64,000 bases of DNA from JAMZMI01 sp039944535. GTDB lineage: Bacteria > Bacteroidota > Bacteroidia > Cytophagales > Cyclobacteriaceae. Each line of letters opens with the position of its first letter. The stretch's first letter is position 1. A program made the position numbers and the translations under genes. Under the pieces are notes generated by a model that made no database searches, was not told the DNA's origin, and saw nothing but the letters and a program-made list of their open reading frames with translations. Shown here one piece after another: positions 50,383-58,846 of this stretch. The stretch spans positions 248,001 to 312,000 of the forward strand of contig JBDUYP010000001.1 in the NCBI GenBank assembly GCA_039944535.1. The letters are read 5' to 3'.

Positions 50383-50949
50383 CTATTTCTTTATCACAAC
50401 CATTTTGTAGTTCGTCTTAGAAGAATGGTTATTCTCCTCATCTTCAAAAGTGTATTTGAAATCCAGTTCAGTCGTTCGTTTATCAAATTTAAGACCTGCT
50501 GTAATGTTGTTAAACGTGTTGATCTTATTGCCTGAGTTTTGAATGCAAAAGATGATCAAAGTGCCTTTTTTAGATTCCTGGATTATCCGTTTGATCAATT
50601 CAGTCTCCTGTTTCATTTCAGACTTTCGGAAATGAAACATGCTGTCCAGGAGGATGAAGTCATAGTTGGCAAAGTCTTGGAATGTATGAATATCAGCAAC
50701 AAGTCCTGTCAAGCCGATTTTTTCTGATTTTGCAGTTCGTTCCATCTGTTGGATTCCAACTGCCGAGTTATCAATACCCGTAACTTCGTAACCAAGTCGT
50801 GCCAATGAAATGGCATCTCGGCCCTGACCACAACCCAGGTCCAGCAGCTTTCCTCTGGAGGGGTGGTTCGAAAAGAAGTTGATCAGTTCGGGATAGGGCT
50901 CCCCGAATAGGTTCTCTGTTCTATAATATTTGTCATATGCTACTGCCAT
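50383..50949 (-). CDS. Class I SAM-dependent methyltransferase
   Basis: 188 residues. SAM motif LLDLGCGQGRDAISLARLG, the acidic residue in VTGIDNS, and the motif II-like LLDSMFHFRKS. The general layout fits TehB-like or small-molecule methyltransferases; the substrate is unknown. Cytoplasmic single gene with an F2 repeat at its stop, so again a cassette. A weak homology to tellurite-resistance TehB is only by overall shape. Confidence 0.87.
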   Translation of the reverse strand: MAVAYDKYYRTENLFGEPYPELINFFSNHPSRGKLLDLGCGQGRDAISLARLGYEVTGIDNSAVGIQQMERTAKSEKIGLTGLVADIHTFQDFANYDFILLDSMFHFRKSEMKQETELIKRIIQESKKGTLIIFCIQNSGNKINTFNNITAGLKFDKRTTELDFKYTFEDEENNHSSKTNYKMVVIKK

Positions 50950-51052
50950 TGAATGGGGCGGGATTAATCAGAAGGATCAGCGATCAACCGTAAGTTGGGT
51001 CAGGTTGCGTAGATTTTTCAAATATCCATAAAAATACCTCATCACACTAGCC

Positions 51053-51100
51053 TTTGCAAATAGCTCAGTAAGCTTATGGATGATAATGTTTGTTAGACGC
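51053..51100. repeat. Stop-side cassette repeat, family F1 (copy 2)
   Basis: TTGCAAATAGCTCAGTAAGC, TTATGGATGATAATG and TTTGTTAGACGC. The stop of the gene at 51093 is inside it: on the minus strand GTC TAA CAAACA, so GTCTAAC is a perfect RYYYAAC box overlapping the stop codon. Confidence 0.65.
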
Positions 51101-52169
51101 TTTTCAGGGTAGCCATTAGGTCTCGTTTTATTTTATCAACTTCTAATGCGTTGTTTGACTTATATACTGGGTAAATTATATTGAAGACTTCCAACCTATT
51201 TGAAGTCAGTTCGATCTTTAAGAATCTAGCAGTTATTAAAGAAACTATTCGATTTAGAATATTAAGACTTACAATTCTTTCAGCAAAGAGAATTGAGTAA
51301 ACGGCAAATCGATCATTTTGCAAGAATTCAAGAAGAATATCCTTAGCGTTTGTAGGGTTTTTATACAAAGTATTCAATATTCCTAAAGCTTTCAATAGAA
51401 AGAAGATTAAGACAAGAATTATGGCAATAAGGAACCCCCCAATTACCAATCCCAGTGTCCTTAAAATGGTTTTGACTTCTCCCAAAGGAAATGGTCGGTT
51501 GGGTGGTTTTTCATAGGAGATTGCATTTTCAGAAGTAATTAAGACGGTGTGTTCTTTGAAGTCATAAATTTCTAAAACTGGTAATTTTTCCTTTCCAACA
51601 TTTATTAACACTCTATTGGAATCTCTAGCCATCAAAGATCTTAGCGGTTTAGAAAGAATACCGTATTTCGTCGGGTTTATTGCCAAGTATTCTCCTGTGA
51701 GGTTTAAGGAATCCTTGGAAAATATTTCATAAGGGAATATTACTAGTTTACCCTTTATATGTGTTTTTTTATCAGTAAGTGAATCTCGATAAATAAGTTT
51801 TACACCGATGGTGTATATATCTCCCTTCGTAATCACTTTAAGGTCAGTCCACTGTGAGTAATGTCTAAGTTCCAGTCCTAGAAAATTCATTGATTTTCTC
51901 TTTGTAGATTTCCAACCTTTGGCTTGTGAAGAAAGTGTATCTACAACTTTGTTTGGAAACTTCTCTCTGCTGAGGATACCTTCCATTATTGAAATTTGAT
52001 ATCCAACAATTCTCTCGTCTGGAATATTTGAACTCCACTTGACTATTACTTGGTTTTCTTTTTTTAAACTTTCTAAATGTAGCTGGCATAAACAATCAAA
52101 TGCAAAGAATATAAGAGCTAGCCCCGTACAATATTTAAACTTCACTCTTTTTTTCATAGGAAAATACAA
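51093..52169 (-). CDS. Exported or membrane protein of unknown function
   Basis: 358 residues; an ATG at 52157 gives 354 with a better signal sequence (GLALIFFAFDCLCQ). After about 215 periplasmic residues (IVKWSSNIPDERIVGYQISI, a fibronectin-like start) comes one membrane helix (TLGLVIGGFLIAIILVLIFF) and a cytoplasmic C-terminus of about 110 residues. No known family was recognised. It overlaps the upstream membrane protein gene by up to 35 nt, so the two form a functional pair, probably an envelope-spanning complex. Confidence 0.7.
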   Translation of the reverse strand: MYFPMKKRVKFKYCTGLALIFFAFDCLCQLHLESLKKENQVIVKWSSNIPDERIVGYQISIMEGILSREKFPNKVVDTLSSQAKGWKSTKRKSMNFLGLELRHYSQWTDLKVITKGDIYTIGVKLIYRDSLTDKKTHIKGKLVIFPYEIFSKDSLNLTGEYLAINPTKYGILSKPLRSLMARDSNRVLINVGKEKLPVLEIYDFKEHTVLITSENAISYEKPPNRPFPLGEVKTILRTLGLVIGGFLIAIILVLIFFLLKALGILNTLYKNPTNAKDILLEFLQNDRFAVYSILFAERIVSLNILNRIVSLITARFLKIELTSNRLEVFNIIYPVYKSNNALEVDKIKRDLMATLKSV

Positions 52170-53187
52170 TCTTCAGATTATGGGCAGCAATCCAAGCAGT
52201 TAGGCCCCATGTCAACGCGTTTAGAAAATGTTGATTGTCTGTTGGAAAACCTGTCCATATTCCCACCAAAAGAGTTTCGTATGTTCCAAAAAAGAGTAAG
52301 TATATGGATAGTGTCGCAAGCCCTAATCTTAAGCATATTTTGTGTTCCTTATTACCGATTTGTTCTCGAGCCTGAAAGAATGAAGAGGCCTTAAGATAAT
52401 TTATGACGGAAAGAAAAGAAAGTATGATAGAGTAATTCGATACAATTGAAGACAAGGAGAATAACCATCTGAATGAGATTAATCCTTTTTCATTATTCTT
52501 TCTCCAATTAACCAAGTGAAAAATATTTCCGATTAAAGCAATTATTACAGTTATTATTCCAATTCCTATAACAACATAATATAGACCACTCATCAGGACT
52601 AATAAGCCAATCATTGGTAGAATTACAAGGCCACCCGCATGTAGTAAAAACAGGAAAAGTAGGTTTACTCCCAAATCAGTTCCGCTATCTTTTTTGAAGT
52701 AGCTTAAAGTCACCATAACTAAACACGACCAAACGAGTGTTGAAGCAATAAATCCAGAAATCCATAAGCTTTCCTTAATATACAATATTCCACTGCTAAT
52801 AATCGAGATCAATAGAAGTATCTTGATGATGGCATTTTTGTACTTTTCTATGCTCAAAATCACGAGACAGAACATGAAGACAAAACTTGCCGCTGCTATT
52901 GGCATCAAAATAAAGTAAACAGGTACTTCGGAAATATCTGCTATCGTTTCATATCTTAAGTTTAAGATACTTCCATAAGCTATCCCTGAAAACGTAAAAA
53001 CTAGAGGAACAAGAATGAAATTATAAATCTTATTTGAAGACAAACGTACTTTCGAGGTTAGAAAAAGTGCTATTATAAAGCCCAAAACTCCAAAACCCGG
53101 TGCGAAAATTTGAACTTCGAAAGCAGGAGACAATAATCCGTAAATCCCTCCGAATATTACTGGAATGATTATTTGAATGTACTTCAT
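52135..53187 (-). CDS. Polytopic membrane protein of unknown function
   Basis: 350 residues with about ten membrane helices (IIIPVIFGGIYGLLSPAF, ILLLISIISSGILYI, LFLFLLHAGGLVILPMIGLL). No transporter signature was identified. Its 3' end overlaps the partner at 51093-52169. The two-gene unit lies between repeats: TTTAGAC-type box just upstream of the start (53191-53200) and GTCTAAC at the end of the second gene, so both genes may move together as one cassette. Confidence 0.7.
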   Translation of the reverse strand: MKYIQIIIPVIFGGIYGLLSPAFEVQIFAPGFGVLGFIIALFLTSKVRLSSNKIYNFILVPLVFTFSGIAYGSILNLRYETIADISEVPVYFILMPIAAASFVFMFCLVILSIEKYKNAIIKILLLISIISSGILYIKESLWISGFIASTLVWSCLVMVTLSYFKKDSGTDLGVNLLFLFLLHAGGLVILPMIGLLVLMSGLYYVVIGIGIITVIIALIGNIFHLVNWRKNNEKGLISFRWLFSLSSIVSNYSIILSFLSVINYLKASSFFQAREQIGNKEHKICLRLGLATLSIYLLFFGTYETLLVGIWTGFPTDNQHFLNALTWGLTAWIAAHNLKIVFSYEKKSEV

Positions 53188-53228
53188 ATATTGCGTCTAA
53201 AGCACTGCTATGATGACTGGGAATTAGT

Positions 53229-53244
53229 CCCGATAGCTATCGGG
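53229..53244. repeat. CCCGATAGCTATCGGG palindrome
   Basis: Perfect 16-bp palindrome in the 190-nt region between the polytopic membrane gene and the RDD gene. The ends of this region, GCGTCTAAAG near 53194 and CCTAACAAGTG near 53370 (minus strand), form an imperfect inverted repeat. Confidence 0.6.
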
Positions 53245-53377
53245 AGCACTAACTTTTCCTCTCGCACATAGCCGCACCGATTAATAAATTTACAATTCGT
53301 GGCGGACTTTCCAAGTGCCACCAAAGTATCCTGACCGATAAAACCCCATTCATTCATATCACTTGTTAGGCGATTTA

Positions 53378-54328
53378 TTATTCTACTATTTCAGACCACT
53401 CAGCTGGAGGTTTACCTGATGAATATGAGTTGTTCTTTTTAGCGATTCCAATATTAAATCCTCTATTAAGCTTAACGTTAATTACATCTAAACTCTTAAC
53501 TTCAGGTTTTACCTGAAACAGAATCTTTACGGCCTTTCTAACAATTTCAGACTGTTCAAAATCAGATCCATTCGGTATTTCTTGAACGTGTAATAGGAGT
53601 GAATAGCTCTCAGTTATACTTTTTTCGTCACCATAAAATGTTGTTGTGTTACGAGTCGCTCCTACTCTTAAAACACCATCTATTTCACCAATTTCTCCAA
53701 TAACATCATCAAAGTCATTTATTACCGAATCCTTGTTCATGAGGTTATATGTTGTAAAGCTGATAAGAACGATAGTTAAACCAATGGAAAGATAGATTCC
53801 TATTTTACTATTAGGCTGTAATTCTTTGACATTTTCACTTTGCTCAACATTAACTACATACGTTCCTATAATTAAATCATGTAATGACTGTCTGGTCGAC
53901 TTATTTGAGATGTATAAGATGATAATTCCAATAAGGGCTGAAATTAATATTGATCCTTTATATACGTTCACGACCGATAATTCATCGATACCCGGTATTG
54001 GATAATTAATCAAAAAATAAGGAGCAAATAATATAGCTGAACGTAATAGTGATTTTTGTATTGATATCATATTGCCTGACAAATCAATTATTTTGATTTT
54101 CACGACTTTCTTACCAATTGTTTGAGCATTTGAAATTTCGGAGTTACCAATTGAAAAATAGATTAGCGCAATTATTAATCCGAACATAAGGCCTTGATTC
54201 CCAATCGAGACGAAAAAGTCCTCAAATATCATCCCTATTAGGAACCCGAAAATTCCAATTATTATGAAATCGATTAGAAGGGCACCTATTCTTGGCCAAA
54301 ATTTTGAAATATTATGTTTTAGTTCCAT
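53378..54328 (-). CDS. RDD-family membrane protein
   Basis: 316 residues. The N-terminal 160 residues form the RDD fold: FWPRIGALLIDFIIIGIFGF (helix 1 with arginine and aspartate), GKKVVKIKIIDLSGNMI and STRQSLHDLIIGTYVVNVE. A fourth helix (IGIYLSIGLTIVLISFTTY) and an extracytoplasmic domain of about 130 residues follow, ending AEWSEIVE. RDD proteins are linked to ion or salt homeostasis; the extra domain is unusual. CCTAACAAGTG lies 7 nt past its stop, and GCGTTAGAC 15 nt before its start. Confidence 0.87.
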   Translation of the reverse strand: MELKHNISKFWPRIGALLIDFIIIGIFGFLIGMIFEDFFVSIGNQGLMFGLIIALIYFSIGNSEISNAQTIGKKVVKIKIIDLSGNMISIQKSLLRSAILFAPYFLINYPIPGIDELSVVNVYKGSILISALIGIIILYISNKSTRQSLHDLIIGTYVVNVEQSENVKELQPNSKIGIYLSIGLTIVLISFTTYNLMNKDSVINDFDDVIGEIGEIDGVLRVGATRNTTTFYGDEKSITESYSLLLHVQEIPNGSDFEQSEIVRKAVKILFQVKPEVKSLDVINVKLNRGFNIGIAKKNNSYSSGKPPAEWSEIVE

Positions 54329-54346
54329 TTATGCAGTTCTGTATAT

Positions 54347-54397
54347 CGTCTAACGCCACGCTAGCAGGAGTGCGCGTTATCTGCCTTTCAAATATAC
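54347..54397. repeat. Start-side cassette repeat R3 (copy 2) with -7-like box
   Basis: On the minus strand: TATATTTG (plus-strand 54389-54396, full match to TAnnTTTG), then GCGCACTCCTGCTAGC, then GGCGTTAGACG and the RDD gene start. GTTAGAC is a perfect match to the attC R' consensus GTTRRRY. The related copy at 1084-1115 lacks the clear -7 box. Confidence 0.65.
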
Positions 54398-54566
54398 GCT
54401 ATTTGCTATTTCTCGGTCTAACTCAGAGATCTGTCTCTACTGACAAACTTCATGTCCGTCTCTGAGCGATCGCAATTTTCCATTTGCATTATTTCGGTAG
54501 GATTGTTTAACCAAAAATGAGATAGCTCCGGACTGGTGCCAGTGAGCGGAAGCTATATACACCAAT

Positions 54567-56438
54567 ATGGGAGACCATCATGTGCATTCGCAATCAAGTG
54601 ATGAAGCCAGACTGGACTTCATCAGTCATCTGCTCGATGACCTAAAAAGTCTTCAGTATATGCTCCGGGCGGGCATGATTGAAGACGATATCATCAGGGT
54701 AGGTGCCGAGCAGGAGCTTTGTCTGGTCAATGACCACTGGCGGCCGGCCAACAATGCCCTGGATATTTTCAAGTCGGCCAATGATCCGCATTTTGCGCTG
54801 GAACTGGCCTTGTACAACCTGGAAATCAACCTTGATCCTGAGGAGCTGACCGGGGCGGTTTTCAAAAGAATGGAACGCCAGCTTACCACACTGCTGGAGA
54901 AAGCTGAAAAGGCAGCCGCCAGGCACGATACCAGGACGCTGCTGGCGGGCATTCTGCCTACCATTTCCAAGCACGAGCTGGATCTGAAGTTTATGACCCC
55001 TGAGCCACGATATTTCGCACTCAATGAGTTGCTGACGGAGGTTTTGGGCAGTGACTTCCGCATGCACTTTACCGGGGTAGATGAGCTGTCTATAGCGCAC
55101 AATTCCATGATGTTTGAGGCATGCAACACCAGTTTCCAAATGCACCTGCAGGTCAGGCCAGCGGAATTTGCAATGGACTACAACTGGGCTCAGGCCATAG
55201 CCGGGCCGGTGCTGGGAGCCTGCACCAACTCGCCCTTGCTTATGGGCAATGAGCTGTGGAGCGAAACGCGAATCGCACTATTTCAGCAGAGTATCGACAC
55301 GCGCAAGATCTCGCGCTATCAAAATAAGCAACAAGCCCGTGTGGCGTTTGGCAGCAACTGGGTCAGTGGGAGCATCGCCGATTTTTACAAAAAAGACATA
55401 TCCAAGTACCGCATCCTGCTCACCAAGAAAATAGAAAAGAACTCGCTGGAGGAGCTCGAAAACGGGGTGCTGCCCAAGCTGAGTGCGCTCAACCTGCACA
55501 ATGGCACCATATACAGATGGAACCGCCCGTGCTACGGTACCGGAAACGGCAAACCCCATATCAGAATAGAAAACCGATACATTCCCGCCGGCCCCACTTT
55601 GGCTGACGAAATGGCCAATTTTGTTTTTTGGGTGGGTCTGATGAAGGGCAGGCCGCAGGAGTATGATTTCCTTTCGGACAAAATGGATTTTGCGGAAGCA
55701 AAATCCAATTTCATCAAAGCCGCCAGATACGGGGCTGACAGTATCATGAACTGGATGGGTAAAAAAACGACCGTGGAGCGCCTGATCCTGGAAGAGTTGC
55801 TGCCCATGGCCGAAACAGGTCTGTGTCGAATGAAAGTGGACCCACAGGACATTGATAAATACCTGGGCATCATCCGCAACCGGCTCTCTACGCAGAGCGG
55901 CTCTGAGTGGATCGTGAAAAACTATCGCCACCTGAAAAAATCCCTGAAAACGGACGATGCGCTGATTGCGCTTACGGAGGGGATTTACACCAACCAACAA
56001 ACCTATGAGCAAGTGAGCGAGTGGCCTGACATCAAGGACGTTTCTGCCTTTGACTCGCGCGTGACCAACGTGAGGCACATCATGAGCAGAAGCCTGGTGA
56101 CAGCAGATCTCACGGACTCGGCACGTCTCACACTGCAGTATATGAGGTGGAACAACATCCACCACCTGCCGGTAGTAGATAGGAAAGAAAAACTGGTCGG
56201 GCTGATTACATGGCGCCACCTTGAGGATAGCTGGGCCTCCACCCATTTGCAGGGGCACACCTTGTCTGCAGCAGATATTATGATCAAAGAGGTGATCACA
56301 GTGGATTATACCACACACATAGACGAGGCAGTTTCATTGATGAAAAAGAATAGCATTGGGTGTCTTCCCGTATTGCAGGATGGCCATTTGATGGGAATTA
56401 TTACTAAAAGGGATTTGACGGATTTTGGTAATGACTGA
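54567..56438 (+). CDS. GCS2-like carboxylate-amine ligase fused to two CBS domains
   Basis: 623 residues. Residues about 30-440 are GCS2-like (glutamate-cysteine ligase family 2): RVGAEQELCLVNDHWRPANN, LELALYNLEINLDPEELTG, GTIYRWNRPCYGTGNGKPHI and RIENRYIPAGPTLADEM. The C-terminal 120 residues are two CBS domains (VRHIMSRSLVTADLTD with NNIHHLPVVDRK, and ADIMIKEVITVDYTTH with NSIGCLPVLQDG), typical binding sites for adenine nucleotides. Likely an ATP-dependent ligase of glutamate or a related acid with an amine, regulated by energy charge. The hydrolase gene overlaps its end by 8 nt. Confidence 0.85.
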   Translation: MGDHHVHSQSSDEARLDFISHLLDDLKSLQYMLRAGMIEDDIIRVGAEQELCLVNDHWRPANNALDIFKSANDPHFALELALYNLEINLDPEELTGAVFKRMERQLTTLLEKAEKAAARHDTRTLLAGILPTISKHELDLKFMTPEPRYFALNELLTEVLGSDFRMHFTGVDELSIAHNSMMFEACNTSFQMHLQVRPAEFAMDYNWAQAIAGPVLGACTNSPLLMGNELWSETRIALFQQSIDTRKISRYQNKQQARVAFGSNWVSGSIADFYKKDISKYRILLTKKIEKNSLEELENGVLPKLSALNLHNGTIYRWNRPCYGTGNGKPHIRIENRYIPAGPTLADEMANFVFWVGLMKGRPQEYDFLSDKMDFAEAKSNFIKAARYGADSIMNWMGKKTTVERLILEELLPMAETGLCRMKVDPQDIDKYLGIIRNRLSTQSGSEWIVKNYRHLKKSLKTDDALIALTEGIYTNQQTYEQVSEWPDIKDVSAFDSRVTNVRHIMSRSLVTADLTDSARLTLQYMRWNNIHHLPVVDRKEKLVGLITWRHLEDSWASTHLQGHTLSAADIMIKEVITVDYTTHIDEAVSLMKKNSIGCLPVLQDGHLMGIITKRDLTDFGND

Positions 56439-57639
56439 AAACGAAAGCACCACTGTAAGTACAGAATTTGAGAGGATCATTGGAAGGGTTGATGGCTCTG
56501 AGAAGGGGCCATGTCTGGTGTTTTTTGGAGGCATCCACGGCAATGAGCCTTCGGGTGTATTGGCGCTGAGGCAGGTGCTGGATGAGTTGCGCAGCAGCTC
56601 AATGCCTTTGAAGGGCACTATGATCTGCATAGCGGGAAACCTGTGGGCGCTGAAACATGGCAAGCGGTTTCATACTGCGGACCTCAACCGGCTGTGGACC
56701 AAAGAGCGGATAGCGGCGCTGGAAGCAAACAATCCGGATGGCGACACAGAGGATGAAAAACAGCAGCGAGCACTTTATGATTTGGTCAGGGGCATTTTGA
56801 AGGATGAAAAGGGGCCATTCTATTTTTTTGATCTGCACACCACCTCTGCTGCCACCAAGCCCTTTATCACGGTGAATGACAGTTTGCTCAACAGGCGATT
56901 TACCCGTATGTACCCCGTCCCGCTGATCCTGGGTATAGAGGAGTACCTTTCCGGTCCATTGCTGAGTTACATCAATGAGCTGGGCTATGTTTCTTTTGGC
57001 TTTGAAGCCGGGCAGCACGACGCACCCGAATCGATTGAGAATCATAAGATGTTCATCTACCTGTCTCTGGTTTTCTCAGGGGTTATTCAAAAATCTCAGA
57101 TGCCTATTGACCAATTCACTTCCAGTTTGTCTGACAGATGTGGTGGCGATAGGGCGTTTTATGAGATTTACGAAAACCATAAGATCCACCCGGAGGAGCA
57201 TTTCACTATGGAGCCGGGGTACTCCAATTTTCAAAAACTCTCACAGGGAGAATTGATTGCCAGGAGTGATGGCAATGAAATCCGACCGAAACAGCATACA
57301 ACGTTGTTTATGCCGCTCTATCAGTCACAGGGCGATGATGGGTACTTTCTGATCAGAAAAACCCCGGTTTTCTTTCTGTGGCTGTCAGCCCTACTGCGGC
57401 GTACCAAAATTGATCGGTTGTTTCCATGGCTGCCGGGGGTGAGCTGGGCTTCTGCTGAGAAGGAGGAAATGACCGTGAATCTCAAAGTAGCCAGGTTGAT
57501 TGCCAGGCAGGTTTTTCACTTGTTTGGATATAGGAGCTGGCAATACGGCAAAACGCATTTGGTAGTAACCAGCCGGGAATTCAAATCAAAACACCAAGAC
57601 TATGCGCATGAGGATTGGTATCGCGGGCGGATAGGGTAG
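56431..57639 (+). CDS. Succinylglutamate desuccinylase / aspartoacylase-like zinc hydrolase
   Basis: 402 residues from the ATG at 56431, overlapping the ligase stop (ATGACTGA); a TTG two codons earlier is less likely. M14-like motifs: GGIHGNEPSG gives the zinc histidine and glutamate, and FFDLHTTSAATKPF the third ligand; FGFEAGQHD supplies the later glutamate region. These enzymes cleave N-acyl amino acids or similar amides. The overlap with a GCS2-type ligase implies a make-and-break pair for one amide compound. The gene converges with the oxidoreductase after 9 nt. Confidence 0.87.
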   Translation: MTENESTTVSTEFERIIGRVDGSEKGPCLVFFGGIHGNEPSGVLALRQVLDELRSSSMPLKGTMICIAGNLWALKHGKRFHTADLNRLWTKERIAALEANNPDGDTEDEKQQRALYDLVRGILKDEKGPFYFFDLHTTSAATKPFITVNDSLLNRRFTRMYPVPLILGIEEYLSGPLLSYINELGYVSFGFEAGQHDAPESIENHKMFIYLSLVFSGVIQKSQMPIDQFTSSLSDRCGGDRAFYEIYENHKIHPEEHFTMEPGYSNFQKLSQGELIARSDGNEIRPKQHTTLFMPLYQSQGDDGYFLIRKTPVFFLWLSALLRRTKIDRLFPWLPGVSWASAEKEEMTVNLKVARLIARQVFHLFGYRSWQYGKTHLVVTSREFKSKHQDYAHEDWYRGRIG

Positions 57640-57648
57640 GGTGCTTTG

Positions 57649-58755
57649 CTACTCCCGCAGTATAATTGTGCGCTGAGACTCGGCGCTAATGCGAGCCGCT
57701 TCCAGGATTTCCATTACCACCATATTGTTTTCCAGCGATGAGAGGTCAAAGGAGTCCAAAACCACCTCACCGTTGATGACAGCAGCCAGCAGTGCAAAAG
57801 GATCATTGAAAGGCGCTTGTCGCTCCTCCAGGCGGTAGGATTCCTCCTGATAGCCGTCATAGCCCTCGGCGATTCTCATCCGGATGTCGTTGCGGTTATC
57901 GGCATATATTGTGCCGTTCAGGCCGTGAATTTCCATGTCTTTCCTGCCAATGGGCCAGTCCCAGGATGCCTGTATGGTAGCGTTGGAGTTGTCATAAGTC
58001 AAAATTATGGTCGCATCGTCATCTACTTCGGGGTTGTTTTCTGACTGGAGCTGTTGTGTTACAGCCGTGACTGTATTTGGTTTTTGTCCGTTGTGCAGCC
58101 ACGTCATGAGGTTTGCTCCGTAGCACCCAAAATCCATAATGGCGCCACCTCCATTTTGAACAGGGTCTGTGAGCCATTCTAAAAACTCACTATTTACCCC
58201 AATTTTTTTTGGTCCTTTGTGTCCATCTCGAATGATCACTTTTCGCATGTCCCCCACGGCTCCAGACTTTACCAGTTCATGGGCCTTATGATTGGAGGGA
58301 TACCAGGTGGTTTCATAGTTGGTGAGGAGGTGTATGTTGTGCTTTTTGGCCAGAGCCTCCATTTTTTTGGCATGGTCGAGGCTGACAGCCAGGGGTTTTT
58401 CTACCATGACGTGAATGCCCAGCGGCGCACACGTTTCCACGACTTGTAGGTGTTCGTATATGGTACCAAAGGCTGTGACCGCTTCCGGTTTGGTGGCGGT
58501 AATCATTTCTTCCATTGTGCCAAAAACAAGGCTCATCGGATATCCGTGTTGTTTTGAATATCGCTCTGCCAATTCCCTGTTTGATTCCACGATCCCAACA
58601 ATCTGGATGTCGCCACGGTCTTCTCTGCCAAGAATCCAGTGCACATGCGTATGTGTCAGGCCTACAATGCCAACTTTGACGGGTTTATTTTGGGCCAAAG
58701 CATTGAATGAAATCAACAGTGCGAGGCTTATGGCGGATAGATATTTGCGGATCAT
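57649..58755 (-). CDS. Exported Gfo/Idh/MocA-family oxidoreductase
   Basis: 368 residues from the ATG at 58755, which opens the signal peptide (YLSAISLALLISFNALAQ); an ATG at 58773 is also possible. NAD-binding start VGIVGLTHTHVHW is a variant of GxGxxG, followed by the family middle VMVEKPLAVSLDHAKKMEAL and the catalytic region GGAIMDFGCYGANLM. Members oxidise sugars or inositols; an exported, probably periplasmic form is common in Bacteroidota. No partner sugar gene is adjacent. Confidence 0.88.
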   Translation of the reverse strand: MIRKYLSAISLALLISFNALAQNKPVKVGIVGLTHTHVHWILGREDRGDIQIVGIVESNRELAERYSKQHGYPMSLVFGTMEEMITATKPEAVTAFGTIYEHLQVVETCAPLGIHVMVEKPLAVSLDHAKKMEALAKKHNIHLLTNYETTWYPSNHKAHELVKSGAVGDMRKVIIRDGHKGPKKIGVNSEFLEWLTDPVQNGGGAIMDFGCYGANLMTWLHNGQKPNTVTAVTQQLQSENNPEVDDDATIILTYDNSNATIQASWDWPIGRKDMEIHGLNGTIYADNRNDIRMRIAEGYDGYQEESYRLEERQAPFNDPFALLAAVINGEVVLDSFDLSSLENNMVVMEILEAARISAESQRTIILRE

Positions 58756-58846
58756 AGTTTGAACTTGTGGCAATGAAATTAGCGAAATCCTGAGATTAAT
58801 GCAGGCTGTGCCTGGTATCTCATGTTACAGCGCCATTTTTTTTGAA

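Noticed and set aside
55278..56318. 346-codon minus-strand frame opposite the GCS2-CBS gene
   Set aside because: The plus-strand frame has clear family motifs from end to end; the antisense frame is histidine- and cysteine-rich with no motif and is a shadow of it.
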